DNA of 64,000 bases from Paenibacillus aestuarii (GCF_027789125.1 NZ_JAQFVF010000002.1:1-64000), one strand, 5' to 3'. Shown: positions 16,469 through 24,979, numbered from the stretch's first letter. Program-made: numbers and translations. The notes: a model not told the origin generated them from the sequence alone.

Positions 16469-16903
16469 CGTGAATTGAATAGGAACCACTTTCTCCCCGT
16501 CTTCGGGGGCAAGCGGTATGCGAATAATAAGCAGGCCGTTATGGTACCGGGCATGCATTTGTTCCTTTACAGCGCGTCCCGGCAAGCGGATCGCCCGTTC
16601 AAAGGCGCCGAAAAACCGCTCGGCGAGCAGCATTTGTTGGTCAAGCACCTGATAGGGGCGGACGAGTGTGCCGCGGATCAGAAGGGATTGTTCGCGAAAC
16701 GACAGCTGAATCTGTTCGGGCGAAGACAACCCGGGCAGCTCCGCCACAATGACAAGTTCCTGCGGAGTTTCATACATATCCACCCGAGGGCCGGTCAGCG
16801 GGATGATGCTGGCGATATCCTGCCAGAAATCGGGTCCCAGCACATCTCCGACCTGAGCTTGAAGACCTTTCCAGTCGGGCTTGGGCGAATATTTCGGATT
16901 CAA
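16466..16903 (-). CDS. Hsp20/alpha-crystallin family protein, 145 aa
   Basis: A small heat-shock-type protein. The alpha-crystallin domain spans about residues 40-140. It shows PRVDMYETPQELVIVAELPG at its start, the strand EQSLLIRGT in the middle and the final NGLLIIRIPL, with the C-terminal IPIQ-like VPIQFT. Length is typical. In Bacillales, paralogues such as CotP and CotM sit in the spore coat. Here the gene lies between a SASP gene and GerP-like genes, so a coat role is plausible but the family also includes general chaperones. The start is ATG at 16903. Confidence 0.85.
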   Translation of the reverse strand: MNPKYSPKPDWKGLQAQVGDVLGPDFWQDIASIIPLTGPRVDMYETPQELVIVAELPGLSSPEQIQLSFREQSLLIRGTLVRPYQVLDQQMLLAERFFGAFERAIRLPGRAVKEQMHARYHNGLLIIRIPLAPEDGEKVVPIQFT

Positions 16904-17036
16904 CGGGCATCACCTGGCTTCTGCTTCGGAGTCACGTAAAAATATGCTGCTACTAGCTTATGAGCGCTAGGCGCAGATTATGGCACCTTTGTGCCAGGTG
17001 CGACTCCGTTGCCATAAGCAGAGACCGGAGCCGTTG

Positions 17037-17330
17037 TCACCGCTGCGGATTCCGCTGCTCCGTCAACTGCTGCTGCGCCATGCGGACGAGCTCGCGTACC
17101 ATAGCCCCGCCAATCGGCCCGCCGACACGGCCGGCATCTTCCGAGCGCAGCTGACCGTTGTAGCCAGGCGTTAGCGGTACGCCTAACGTGCGGGCGACTT
17201 CGTATTTGACCAGATCGGGCCGTTCGGGATTTACATTGTAACCTTGATTTTGCATCACTTGCGTTTTGAGCAGGTTCAAACCGTGTTCAGAACCGGGGAC
17301 GACTGCTCGGTTTCGTCTTCTGCGAGACAC
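17037..17330 (-). CDS. Alpha/beta-type small acid-soluble spore protein, divergent, 97 aa
   Basis: The core contains LVKYEVARTLGVPL, which carries the germination protease site region, followed by YNGQLRSEDAGRVGGPIGGAMVRELV, laid out like the second conserved block of alpha/beta SASPs. These proteins coat and protect spore DNA. An Arg-rich head (SRRRRNRAVVPGSEHGLN) and a C-terminal extension make it longer than a typical 65-70 aa SASP. The GTG at 17330 has AGAGGTGAT upstream. It is a single gene in the minus-strand spore group. Confidence 0.9.
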   Translation of the reverse strand: MSRRRRNRAVVPGSEHGLNLLKTQVMQNQGYNVNPERPDLVKYEVARTLGVPLTPGYNGQLRSEDAGRVGGPIGGAMVRELVRMAQQQLTEQRNPQR

Positions 17331-17385
17331 CTAGGCATCACCTCTAAAGGAAGGATGTGCTTAAGATACCCGTACCATGTCCAAA

Positions 17386-17835
17386 TTATTTGATCGTTGC
17401 GGGATTGCCGGGCGGCCTTGATCGGAAGGTGAAATATTTGTGCCCCAAATAATTGCCGACCGTATAGATGCCGCTGCCAACCAAAATGGCGGCATTATGC
17501 AGCCAATTCGCACGCCAAGCGGGGAAGAGCGAGGAGGCGGTTGATGTCAGGAGCCAGCTGAGGCTGTAAGAAATTCCATAACATACCAGGATGACTGCGA
17601 TGAACTTCCACCAACTGTTCTGCACGCTGACTTCGGAACGAAACGTAAACGTTCGGTTCAGTGTAAAGCTGACGATAGCGCCTATCGTATTGCCGGTGAA
17701 TGTGGATAGCCAGTAATTCCAATGAAGCAGGTTGAACAGCACAAAGATGGAAGATAAGCCTACCAACGTATTAAATACGCCTACAAGCAAAAAGCGGGCA
17801 AAACTGCCCGTCAGCAGCCGCTTTACTTGGACCAT
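17386..17835 (-). CDS. GtrA-like membrane protein, 149 aa
   Basis: A four-segment membrane protein of the GtrA family (start FARFLLVGVFNTLVGLSSIF, then NRTFTFRSE), thought to help flip or present polyprenyl-linked sugars. The gene overlaps the 3' end of the GT2 gene by 13 bases on the same strand, the classic GtrB-GtrA pair. Together they should make and move an undecaprenyl-phosphate sugar for modification of a surface polymer. The final polymer-modifying enzyme is not adjacent. The GT-C protein at 1540-3033 is a possible but unproven partner. Confidence 0.88.
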   Translation of the reverse strand: MVQVKRLLTGSFARFLLVGVFNTLVGLSSIFVLFNLLHWNYWLSTFTGNTIGAIVSFTLNRTFTFRSEVSVQNSWWKFIAVILVCYGISYSLSWLLTSTASSLFPAWRANWLHNAAILVGSGIYTVGNYLGHKYFTFRSRPPGNPATIK

Positions 17836-18824
17836 GCCGTTTTGGACGGCTTCTGCACAGCAAGTTCGCGGTTTTCCGCCGTGACCTCCTTCTCGATGAT
17901 GTAGAGCGGGCGGCGCTTGACTTCCTTATAGATCTTGCCTATGTATTCACCGATCAAACCGAGCGCTAGCAGCTGAACACCGCCGATGAACCAAACCGAT
18001 AAGATCAGCGAAGTCCATCCGGTCACAGTGGCTCCCATGATTTTGCCGATAATGGCGTAGAGGGCTGCAACGACACTAAGCGCAAACAGCAGGAACCCCA
18101 TGGTTGTGACAAAACGGATCGGGGTGACGCTGAACGAGGTAATCCCATCGAAGGCAAATGCAAGCATTTTGCGCAGCGGATACTTGGATTCCCCGGCGAA
18201 TCGTTCCTTGCGGGTAAAGTACACTTTGGTTGAAGGATAGCCGAGCAGAGGCACCATTCCTCGCAGAAATAAGTTGACCTCCTGGAAGTGCTCCAGCTTT
18301 TCGAGCGTTCGGCGGCTCATTAAGCGGAAATCCGCATGATTATAATGAATGTTAACGCCCATTCTGGTCATGAGCTTATAGAAGCCTTGTGCAGTAGCCC
18401 GCTTGAAGAAGGTATCGGCGGAGCGGTCTTGCCTGACTCCGTACACGATATCGTAGCCTTCGTGATACTTCATGACAAATTCACGGATGGCATCCACATC
18501 GTCCTGCAAATCGGCATCAATGGAAACGACGCAATCCGCATGTTCTTTGGCTTTCATGAGCCCGGCGAGCAGCGCGCTTTGATGGCCGGCATTTCTGGCC
18601 AGTTTCAAGCCCGTTACGAACGTATTGGTTGTGTGGAAGCGCTCAATCAGCTCCCAGGTTGCGTCTCTACTGCCGTCGTCGACCAGCAGCAACGTGCTTT
18701 CGTTGGAGATAAGCTGATCTTGGATCAAGGCATCCAGTACGCCACTTAGCTGGAATACAGTTTCGGGTAATACTTCTTCCTCGTTATAACAAGGGACCAC
18801 AATGGTCAATACAGGAGTTACCAC
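17823..18824 (-). CDS. GtrB/CsbB-like polyprenyl-phosphate glycosyltransferase (GT2), 333 aa
   Basis: A GT2 enzyme with VVPCYNEEEVLPE at the start, LVDDGSRDATWE, the metal site SIDADLQDD and the acceptor-side NHADFRLMSRR. Two C-terminal membrane segments span about residues 230-300. This is the layout of YkoT/CsbB/GtrB proteins that load a sugar onto undecaprenyl phosphate at the inner face of the membrane. Its gene overlaps gtrA-like by 13 bp. The start is GTG at 18824. Whether the sugar is glucose, GlcNAc or mannose cannot be read. Confidence 0.9.
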   Translation of the reverse strand: MVTPVLTIVVPCYNEEEVLPETVFQLSGVLDALIQDQLISNESTLLLVDDGSRDATWELIERFHTTNTFVTGLKLARNAGHQSALLAGLMKAKEHADCVVSIDADLQDDVDAIREFVMKYHEGYDIVYGVRQDRSADTFFKRATAQGFYKLMTRMGVNIHYNHADFRLMSRRTLEKLEHFQEVNLFLRGMVPLLGYPSTKVYFTRKERFAGESKYPLRKMLAFAFDGITSFSVTPIRFVTTMGFLLFALSVVAALYAIIGKIMGATVTGWTSLILSVWFIGGVQLLALGLIGEYIGKIYKEVKRRPLYIIEKEVTAENRELAVQKPSKTAWSK

Positions 18825-18943
18825 TTTTGTCTCGTCTCCATCCTAAAAAGGTAATAACATGCAAAGACACTACATTTCTGATTATAGCTTAAAGTTTGAG
18901 CAATATTAAGACGCTGCATGTCCAACTTGTCAAAAGAAGCAAA

Positions 18944-18975
18944 CGGCTGGAACACCCCATGTCGTCCCAGCCGCT
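18944..18975 (-). terminator. Terminator of the YjcZ-type gene
   Basis: GCGGCTGG and CCAGCCG(T) pair on the minus strand, just after the stop at 18984, followed by a T-containing tail. Confidence 0.65.
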
Positions 18976-18983
18976 TATTCATA

Positions 18984-19085
18984 TTACCAACCGAAACCGA
19001 ATGTCGCCAGTACGATAACCAAGAGGATATATAAAACAAGGACTACAGCTGTGCTAGTGTAACCAACGTTTGTTCCACAACTCAT
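18984..19085 (-). CDS. YjcZ family sporulation peptide, 33 aa
   Basis: Read on the minus strand from the ATG at 19083-19085, with GGAGGG nine bases upstream, the frame gives a 33-residue peptide. It has a short polar head with one Cys (MSCGTNVGYTS), one membrane segment (VVLVLYILLVIVLATFGF) and a final Trp. This is the pattern of YjcZ-type sporulation peptides, which are small single-span proteins of Bacillales expressed in sporulating cells. It is flanked by a terminator and reads divergently from nothing nearby. It is below the length at which most gene finders report. Confidence 0.8.
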   Translation of the reverse strand: MSCGTNVGYTSTAVVLVLYILLVIVLATFGFGW

Positions 19086-19205
19086 TGTTAATCCCTCCCT
19101 TCACAAGATTACTATATGTCATTCATCTACCCGGAGTATGGATGTTAGCCCTGTTTGTTTAAAAAAATTAGGGAACGTGTCCATATATTCCTCCGGAAAC
19201 GGGAC

Positions 19206-19248
19206 AAAAACCTGCTAAAGCCAGATAAACCGGCTATGCAGGTTTTTA
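19206..19248 (-). terminator. Terminator of the ArsR-type regulator gene
   Basis: AAAAACCTGC pairs with GCAGGTTTTT, with a second short stem inside (AGCC/GGCT). It lies just after the stop codon at 19252. Confidence 0.85.
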
Positions 19249-19251
19249 ATG

Positions 19252-19854
19252 TCAGGATAACGTTTCCCATTTGGTCCACATCGCCTCAGGATTGAGTTCA
19301 TACACTTCGTTTTCGCGGAACATGAACTGATGCATGATGAACTCGCGGCGCATTGTGGCAAAATCCGGATGAAACTGCTGAATAAAGACATTCAGCTCTT
19401 TTTCCGTGTATTGGCGTCCTTTTTCGAGCTGCTGGGCGATGTGGCTGAGGACGATGAGTTTTTTCTTTAGTTGTGACGGAACTTGTTTCAGTTGGCCCTC
19501 GGCAGTGAAGAAGTTTCTGAGGACGGAATCCTGCAATTTTTTCTGTTTATCGGTTGGCTCCATAACCGGATCGGCACCTCCATTTTTCTCAATTAGGTTT
19601 AGCGTCGCCTGAGCGCCGCTTTGGATGAAATGACGGTTCAAGGAAAAATAAATCGTATTCTTTTCTCGACGTTCGTTAATTAAGCTCGCTTCCCGCAGTT
19701 TGGCCGCATGATGGGTTATGGTGGCAGGGGTAACGGAGAGCTTCTCTGCAAGTACCTGACCGTTCAGCTCGCCCTCCGCCAGCAGGATGAGCAATCTTAT
19801 TCGTGTAGGATCGGCTAATGCTTTGTGATAGCTGATAACTTTGTCTAATTGCAT
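19252..19854 (-). CDS. ArsR-type HTH regulator with C-terminal DUF2087 domain, 200 aa
   Basis: The N-terminal 90 residues are a winged helix of the ArsR kind (LADPTRIRLLILLAEGELNG, recognition part LSVTPATITHHAAKLREA). The C-terminal part from about residue 105 (LRNFF...QLKKKLIVLSHIAQQLE...YTEKELN) matches DUF2087. There are no clustered cysteines, so metal sensing is not expected. ATG at 19854 is preferred: AGGAAGG is 11 bases upstream, while the GTG at 19866 abuts it. An AT-rich palindrome in the divergent region to mqnB is a likely operator. The regulon is unknown. Confidence 0.8.
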   Translation of the reverse strand: MQLDKVISYHKALADPTRIRLLILLAEGELNGQVLAEKLSVTPATITHHAAKLREASLINERREKNTIYFSLNRHFIQSGAQATLNLIEKNGGADPVMEPTDKQKKLQDSVLRNFFTAEGQLKQVPSQLKKKLIVLSHIAQQLEKGRQYTEKELNVFIQQFHPDFATMRREFIMHQFMFRENEVYELNPEAMWTKWETLS

Positions 19855-19909
19855 GGCGGGATGCACCTTCCTGGCTTATCTGATTTAAAGAACATCTAAT
19901 TTAAATAAT

Positions 19910-19921
19910 ATCTAATTAGAT
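19910..19921. promoter_or_regulatory. Palindromic operator candidate
   Basis: ATCTAATTAGAT is a perfect 12-bp palindrome, with half-site-like copies (ATCTAATTT at 19894, GATAATTAAAT just after). It lies in the divergent region between the ArsR-type regulator and mqnB. Confidence 0.5.
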
Positions 19922-20041
19922 GATAATTAAATTTCTTTAGCGTGTCAAGAATTGCCTATGCGCACGTAAGTTTCCTATTTGAAGTGGAGTGATGTAAAAT
20001 AGATACTATTCGAATTGTTTTGTCAAAGGGGAATCATACCA

Positions 20042-20680
20042 ATGCGCATCCTTATCTTAACGGCCGTAGCAGCCGAAAAGGAGGCTGTCCTGCGCGGTCT
20101 CGGCGATGACAGCCGCTTTACCGTGGAGCTTGCCGGCGTGGGGCTTGTCGAGGCTGCGGTCAGTGCAGCGACGATTCTGGCGGCTTCGGATTACGACCTT
20201 GTCATCAGCGCCGGCATCGCCGGCGGCTTCCCGGGACGGGCCGACATCGGCTCTGTCGTTGTCGCCAGCGACATTGTCGCCGCCGACCTCGGCGTGCAGA
20301 CGCTGGACGGCTTCAGCAGCCTGGACGAGCTCGGCTTCGGCACGACCCGCGTGCCCGTCGCTGCCGAGCTCGCTGCGCGCGTGACCGGCGGGCTGCAAGC
20401 GGCCGGGCTGGCGGCTGCAGCCGGGCCGGTGCTCACGGTCGCGACGGCGACCGGCACGGCGGCCACGGCCGCTGCCCTTGCCGCCCGCGTGCCGGGCGCC
20501 GCTGCCGAAGCCATGGAAGGCTTCGGCGTGGCTGCGGCCGCGCACCGGCGAGGGATGCCGGTGTTGGAGATCCGCACGATCTCCAACACGGTCGGCCCGC
20601 GAGACCGCGACGCCTGGCGGATCGGCGACGCTTTGAAAGCTTTACAAGCAGCAAGTTCAGTATTAACGGAGGTGCTTTAA
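20042..20680 (+). CDS. mqnB: Futalosine hydrolase, 212 aa
   Basis: A nucleoside-phosphorylase-fold enzyme that cleaves futalosine to dehypoxanthinyl futalosine and hypoxanthine in the futalosine route to menaquinone. Signatures are LILTAVAAEKEAVL at the start, the Gly-rich SAGIAGGFPG, EAMEGFG (purine/ribose site) and the C-terminal SNTVGPRDRDAWRI, which is diagnostic for MqnB. ATG at 20042 has AAGGGG upstream. It is two bases from mqnD, so the two form an operon. The coding strand is notably Ala- and GC-rich compared with neighbours. Confidence 0.9.
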   Translation: MRILILTAVAAEKEAVLRGLGDDSRFTVELAGVGLVEAAVSAATILAASDYDLVISAGIAGGFPGRADIGSVVVASDIVAADLGVQTLDGFSSLDELGFGTTRVPVAAELAARVTGGLQAAGLAAAAGPVLTVATATGTAATAAALAARVPGAAAEAMEGFGVAAAAHRRGMPVLEIRTISNTVGPRDRDAWRIGDALKALQAASSVLTEVL

Positions 20681-20682
20681 TC

Positions 20683-21516
20683 ATGAAAATCGCGTACTCG
20701 CCATGTCCGAACGATACGTTTGTTTTCCACGCTTTGGCTCACGGGTTGATTCCCGGGGCGCCAGAGCTTGAAGTTTTATATGCGGATATTGATGTGACGA
20801 ACCGTTTGGCCGCTGAGGGCAATGGGCCGGAAGTGCTCAAAATCTCTTATGCCGCACTCCCTTGGGTGTTGAAAGACTACGCGCTGCTGCCTTGCGGCGG
20901 CGCGTTAGGCCGGGGTTGCGGCCCGCTCGTGCTGACGAAGAACGGCGGCTCAGACCCAGCAACGCTGGCAGGACGCCGCGTCGCTGTGCCGAGCGACCGC
21001 TCGACGGCTTATCTGCTGTTCCGCCTCTGGGCGGCTCAGCATGTCCCTGGCGGTGTAGGGGAGATCGTGGTGATGCCATTCCACGAAATCATGCCAGCCG
21101 TCCGCGACGGGCACATGGATGCCGGCCTGGTTATCCACGAAGCGCGCTTCACGTACCCTTCGTACGGACTGACACAGTTGGTCGATCTCGGCAACTGGTG
21201 GGAAAGCGACACCGGGCTGCCGATTCCACTCGGTGCGATCATCGCCCGCCGGGGGCTCGATTTGGAAGCGATCTCCGGCTGGATCCGCGCTTCTGTCGAA
21301 TACGCCTGGGCGCATCCGGAAGCTTCGCGCGATTATGTCATGGAGCACGCACAGGAGATGGACCCGAAAGTCGCGCAGGCGCATATCGACCTGTACGTGA
21401 ACGAGTTCACCGCGAACCTGGGCGAGAGCGGTTATGGTGCCATCACGACGCTGCTCAAGCGTGCAGCGGAGGAAGGTCTTGTGCCGCAGATGGATTATGC
21501 GGCGCTGTTGAAATAA
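20683..21516 (+). CDS. mqnD: 1,4-dihydroxy-6-naphthoate synthase, 277 aa
   Basis: A periplasmic-binding-protein-like enzyme that converts cyclic de-hypoxanthine futalosine to 1,4-dihydroxy-6-naphthoate. The start IAYSPCPNDTFVFHALAHG is the MqnD signature; VPSDRSTAYLLFRLW and DAGLVIHEARFTY line the substrate pocket, the latter with the catalytic His. Length is normal. It follows mqnB by two bases and ends at a strong terminator. mqnA, mqnC and mqnE are not in the window, so the rest of the pathway must be elsewhere. Confidence 0.93.
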   Translation: MKIAYSPCPNDTFVFHALAHGLIPGAPELEVLYADIDVTNRLAAEGNGPEVLKISYAALPWVLKDYALLPCGGALGRGCGPLVLTKNGGSDPATLAGRRVAVPSDRSTAYLLFRLWAAQHVPGGVGEIVVMPFHEIMPAVRDGHMDAGLVIHEARFTYPSYGLTQLVDLGNWWESDTGLPIPLGAIIARRGLDLEAISGWIRASVEYAWAHPEASRDYVMEHAQEMDPKVAQAHIDLYVNEFTANLGESGYGAITTLLKRAAEEGLVPQMDYAALLK

Positions 21517-21549
21517 AAAGAGAGGGGCATGGGGCCCCTCTCTTTTTTT
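21517..21549 (+). terminator. Terminator of mqnBD
   Basis: AAAGAGAGGGGC and GCCCCTCTCTTT pair tightly, followed by Ts. Confidence 0.9.
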
Positions 21550-21598
21550 GCGCGTGCGCTTAGTCTCATGCGGAGAAGCCCAGCCACAGCTAACACAA

Positions 21599-21641
21599 AA
21601 AAGCTGCACAGCAAACGAATTCCGCATGCTGTGCAGCTTTT
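21599..21641. terminator. Bidirectional terminator, serves the pseudouridine synthase gene
   Basis: AAAAGCTGCACAGC and GCTGTGCAGCTTTT form a perfect 14-bp stem, six bases from the stop at 21648. Confidence 0.88.
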
Positions 21642-21647
21642 CACATG

Positions 21648-22682
21648 TTACCGCCGAGGCTCAAAGCCTGGCTGGAATACTTTAACAAACAGTTTCGGGA
21701 TGTCGGTCTCGAAACGCATAATCCGCCCCGTTACGGGATGCTCGAACGCCAAGACGCGGGCGTGCAGGCCAAGGCGGCCGATCGGCCTCGTGATAGAGCC
21801 GTATTTTTTATCTCCGACGATGGGATGTCCGATATCTTGCATATGAACGCGGATTTGATTTTTGCGCCCGGTCTCGAGTTCAATCTCTACAAGGGAGAAG
21901 TGGCGGTCGGACTGCAGCACTTTGTAGTGCGTTTCCGCATATTGTCCGTCATTCGGGTAAGGGCTGGAGTACATTTTCATCGCCTTGTTTTCCTTGAGCC
22001 ATGAAGTAATCTTGCCCTCCGGCTGCTTCACCGTACCTTCCACAAGTGCTACGTACTTGCGTTCCTTCACGCTCTCTTGCCACGTTGTTTGCAGCTGCTG
22101 CTGGACAGCTTCGCTTTTGGCAAACATCATTACGCCCGACGTATCACGGTCCAACCGATGCAGAACGAAAATCCGGCTTTTCGGATCGTGATTGCGAACA
22201 TGCGCCGTCAACTGACGGTAAGCGGTCAGCTCCTGATCTTGCGCGTTCGTAGAGACGGATAGCAAGCCGGAATCTTTTTGAATAACAATCACGTGCTCGT
22301 CTTCGTACATAATGCTCACGCCGACAAAAGGGAATTGCTCAATAACCTTTTCTTTGCTGACGGTCACGGTTTGACCAGGCTGCAGCGGATGGTTGTATGC
22401 TGTCACCGCACGGCCGCTCACCGACACCTGACCACGTGCAAGCATCGACTTAATCGAGTTCCGCCCTTCGCCTGTGAGCGACTGAATCAAGAACGGCAGC
22501 AGCTCGCCAGGCTCCTGAACCGTGAAGTTCTTGTGCGCGCCTTTGGTCGCGTTCCGGTCGGTGCTGGCGGCACGGCCTTGGGCCGGCCGTCTGCCTGGGG
22601 CCTGGCTGCGGGAAACCGAGCCCGCCGGATGTTTAGCCGGAGCTCTGCCGGGTATTTTGTGGTCTTGTTTTCTTTTATTCAT
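21648..22682 (-). CDS. RluA/RluD family pseudouridine synthase, 344 aa
   Basis: An rRNA or tRNA uridine isomerase. After a basic, low-complexity head of about 70 residues comes an S4-like RNA-binding domain (GEGRNSIKSMLARGQVSVSG). The catalytic domain shows HRLDRDTSGVMMFAKS, which holds the catalytic Asp, then KKYGSITRPIGRLGLHA. ATG at 22682 has GAGGCG upstream; the TTG at 22709 is less likely. The long Arg/Pro/Ala head is not typical of RluD and may be a flexible RNA-binding tail. The exact target uridine is unknown. Confidence 0.9.
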   Translation of the reverse strand: MNKRKQDHKIPGRAPAKHPAGSVSRSQAPGRRPAQGRAASTDRNATKGAHKNFTVQEPGELLPFLIQSLTGEGRNSIKSMLARGQVSVSGRAVTAYNHPLQPGQTVTVSKEKVIEQFPFVGVSIMYEDEHVIVIQKDSGLLSVSTNAQDQELTAYRQLTAHVRNHDPKSRIFVLHRLDRDTSGVMMFAKSEAVQQQLQTTWQESVKERKYVALVEGTVKQPEGKITSWLKENKAMKMYSSPYPNDGQYAETHYKVLQSDRHFSLVEIELETGRKNQIRVHMQDIGHPIVGDKKYGSITRPIGRLGLHARVLAFEHPVTGRIMRFETDIPKLFVKVFQPGFEPRR

Positions 22683-22855
22683 GCGTACTATCGCCTCATC
22701 ATTAATCAAGTTTCATCCAATATACCACGTTCCGCCAGGCAAATCACGCCAGTGACTGACGTAGTCGTCCATTTCCGTACTACGCCCCGTATGCCGCCTT
22801 CTTGTCGCGGGGATACTAGACATATTACCCTTCTATGAGAAAAGGTGGATGAACG

Positions 22856-23080
22856 ATGCTGCTTTACCAACTTACTCAATGGTTTGAGGAGCGATCCTCC
22901 CTGCAAAAAACGCTGAACAGTGGCGGTGCCGACAATCCGAGCGAACTGCAACAGCGCATTCAAGCCGTAGAGGAGCAGCTGTATGCACATGCCGAGCGGT
23001 GGAAAAATGCGATTGAAGAAGCCTCATATTTACAACTTCCCTACGAAGCTCCGCATCTTGACGACGATATGGTCCTGTAG
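22856..23080 (+). CDS. Small helical hypothetical protein, 74 aa
   Basis: I do not recognise this protein. It is predicted to be almost all helix, with an amphipathic heptad-like pattern in the middle (SELQQRIQAVEEQLYAHAERW), and so may be a short coiled coil. The ATG at 22856 has AGGTGG upstream. It is divergent from the pseudouridine synthase gene and lies 92 bp before the radical SAM gene on the same strand. No signal peptide or metal motif is visible. Confidence 0.6.
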   Translation: MLLYQLTQWFEERSSLQKTLNSGGADNPSELQQRIQAVEEQLYAHAERWKNAIEEASYLQLPYEAPHLDDDMVL

Positions 23081-23172
23081 CTCACTGGGCAGGACTTCCC
23101 TTTGTATTTCCTCGGTTTTCGTGTAAAATAGATAGAATGTATAAGAACGAAATAGAACGAGGTCTATCTGCT

Positions 23173-24942
23173 ATGAAAGTTGTTGTATCAACGCTTAACG
23201 CTAAATTTATCCACACTTCCTTGGCTTTGCGCTATTTGAAAGCGTACTGCGAGAAGGATTTTGACGTGGAGATAACAGAATATACGATCAAGGACCCTGC
23301 GATGAACATCGTTTCTGATCTCTATCAGAAAGCGCCAGATGTGCTGGGCTTTTCTTGCTATATTTGGAACATTGAAGAAACGATTCAAGTTATCAAAATG
23401 CTGAAAAAAATCAGGCCCGAGCTCATTATTCTTCTCGGCGGTCCCGAAGTTTCTTACGATACCGAGTACTGGATGAAGCGCATCCCCGAGGTCGATTTTA
23501 TCGTGATGGGTGAGGGTGAAGAGACGTTCCACCAGTTGTTGACGGAGATTTCCACGACCCGCAAATATCATTTTGTATACGGCCTTGCTTATCGAAAAGG
23601 CGAGGAAGTCATCATTATGCCGGGCAGGCCGAAGCTGAAGCTGGACGATATTCCGTCGCCGCATCGGTTTGCCGAGGATCTGCCGAGCTTGGCAAATCGT
23701 GTTGTCTATTTTGAGACGAGCCGTGGCTGTCCGTTTTCTTGTCAGTTTTGTCTCTCCAGCATCGAGGTCGGCGTGCGCTATTTCGATATGGAGCGGACGA
23801 AGTCCGATTTAATGTACCTTATCAACTCCGGCGCCAAGCTCATCAAGTTTGTGGATCGGACGTTTAACATCAAGCGTGATTACGCTATGGAAATTTTTGA
23901 CTTTTTGATTAAAAACCATAATGGCGTCGTCTTCCAATTCGAGATTACGGCGGACATTATGCGGCCTGAAGTGCTCGATTACTTAGCCGAGCATGCGCCT
24001 CCCGGAACGTTCCGCTTTGAGATCGGCGTGCAATCGACCAATGATACGACCAATGAACTGGTGCAGCGCAGGCAAAATTTTGCCAAGCTGACTCGGACCG
24101 TTCAGAAGGTCAAGCATAGTCTCAAAATCGACCAGCATCTCGACTTGATCGCCGGGCTGCCGGAAGAAGACTATAACTCGTTCCGCAAGACGTTCAACGA
24201 TGTGTTCGAGCTTGGACCGGAGGAGCTGCAGCTAGGCTTCCTCAAAATGCTGCGCGGCACAGGCTTGCGCAACGAAGCCGAGCGATGGGGCTATGTCTAT
24301 ATGGACCATGCGCCATACGAAATACTCGGCAACGACATCCTGCCGTTCACTGACATTATTCGTATAAAGCGCGTTGAAGATGTGCTGGAAAAATACTGGA
24401 ATGCCCACCGGATGGACAATACGGTGAAGTATTTGATCGCGCATGAATTTACGTCTGCCTTTGACTTCTTCCAGGAGTTTGGCGACTACTGGGAAGAGCG
24501 GGGCTGGCAGCGTATCGGGCATCAGCTTGAAGATTTGTTCACACGTCTGCGGGACTTCCTGCTGCACAGGGAAACGCCGAATATGCCGATCATTGAAGGG
24601 CTGATGAAGCTTGATTATTTCCTGGGCCATAAATATCGGCCGCGGAAAATTTGGTGGGACTTTACACTCGATAAGTCCGAGCAAATGGCATACCTCCGGT
24701 TGCTGGCGGAGCAGCCGGAGCTCGTGGACGGGGACGGAGGCTTCCAGCGTCTCCGCATGAATGAAAAAGACCTCCATAAGCATGTGATGCTGGAGGTGCT
24801 GCCATTCGCTTTGCAGACATATCTGCAAAGCGGCGATATCGACACAAGCAGCCCGCAGCTGCTTGTCGTCCACTTCCCGCCGGATGCGCAGCAAGCGGTA
24901 AGCTGCTACACGATGCCGCTTCACCAGGCAGCGGTTAAGTAA
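23173..24942 (+). CDS. B12-binding-domain radical SAM protein with DUF4080, 589 aa
   Basis: Residues 1-140 form a cobalamin-binding-like Rossmann domain (STLNAKFIHTSLALRYLK, then ILLGGPEVSYD). The radical SAM core follows, with the cluster motif CPFSCQFCLSS (CxxxCxxC) near residue 180. From about residue 370 a C-terminal DUF4080 domain runs to the end. Members of this class perform methylations or other radical chemistry, and no product is known for this subgroup. ATG at 23173 has GAGGT nine bases upstream; the ATG at 23137 lacks one. It is a single gene with a terminator at 24980. Confidence 0.9.
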   Translation: MKVVVSTLNAKFIHTSLALRYLKAYCEKDFDVEITEYTIKDPAMNIVSDLYQKAPDVLGFSCYIWNIEETIQVIKMLKKIRPELIILLGGPEVSYDTEYWMKRIPEVDFIVMGEGEETFHQLLTEISTTRKYHFVYGLAYRKGEEVIIMPGRPKLKLDDIPSPHRFAEDLPSLANRVVYFETSRGCPFSCQFCLSSIEVGVRYFDMERTKSDLMYLINSGAKLIKFVDRTFNIKRDYAMEIFDFLIKNHNGVVFQFEITADIMRPEVLDYLAEHAPPGTFRFEIGVQSTNDTTNELVQRRQNFAKLTRTVQKVKHSLKIDQHLDLIAGLPEEDYNSFRKTFNDVFELGPEELQLGFLKMLRGTGLRNEAERWGYVYMDHAPYEILGNDILPFTDIIRIKRVEDVLEKYWNAHRMDNTVKYLIAHEFTSAFDFFQEFGDYWEERGWQRIGHQLEDLFTRLRDFLLHRETPNMPIIEGLMKLDYFLGHKYRPRKIWWDFTLDKSEQMAYLRLLAEQPELVDGDGGFQRLRMNEKDLHKHVMLEVLPFALQTYLQSGDIDTSSPQLLVVHFPPDAQQAVSCYTMPLHQAAVK

Positions 24943-24979
24943 ACGTAAGACCCGGCGCTGAGCTGGGGATTGCATACAT

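Noticed and set aside
18818..19039. 73-codon minus-strand frame upstream of the GtrB-like gene
   Set aside because: It overlaps the YjcZ peptide gene and its terminator and has no ribosome site.
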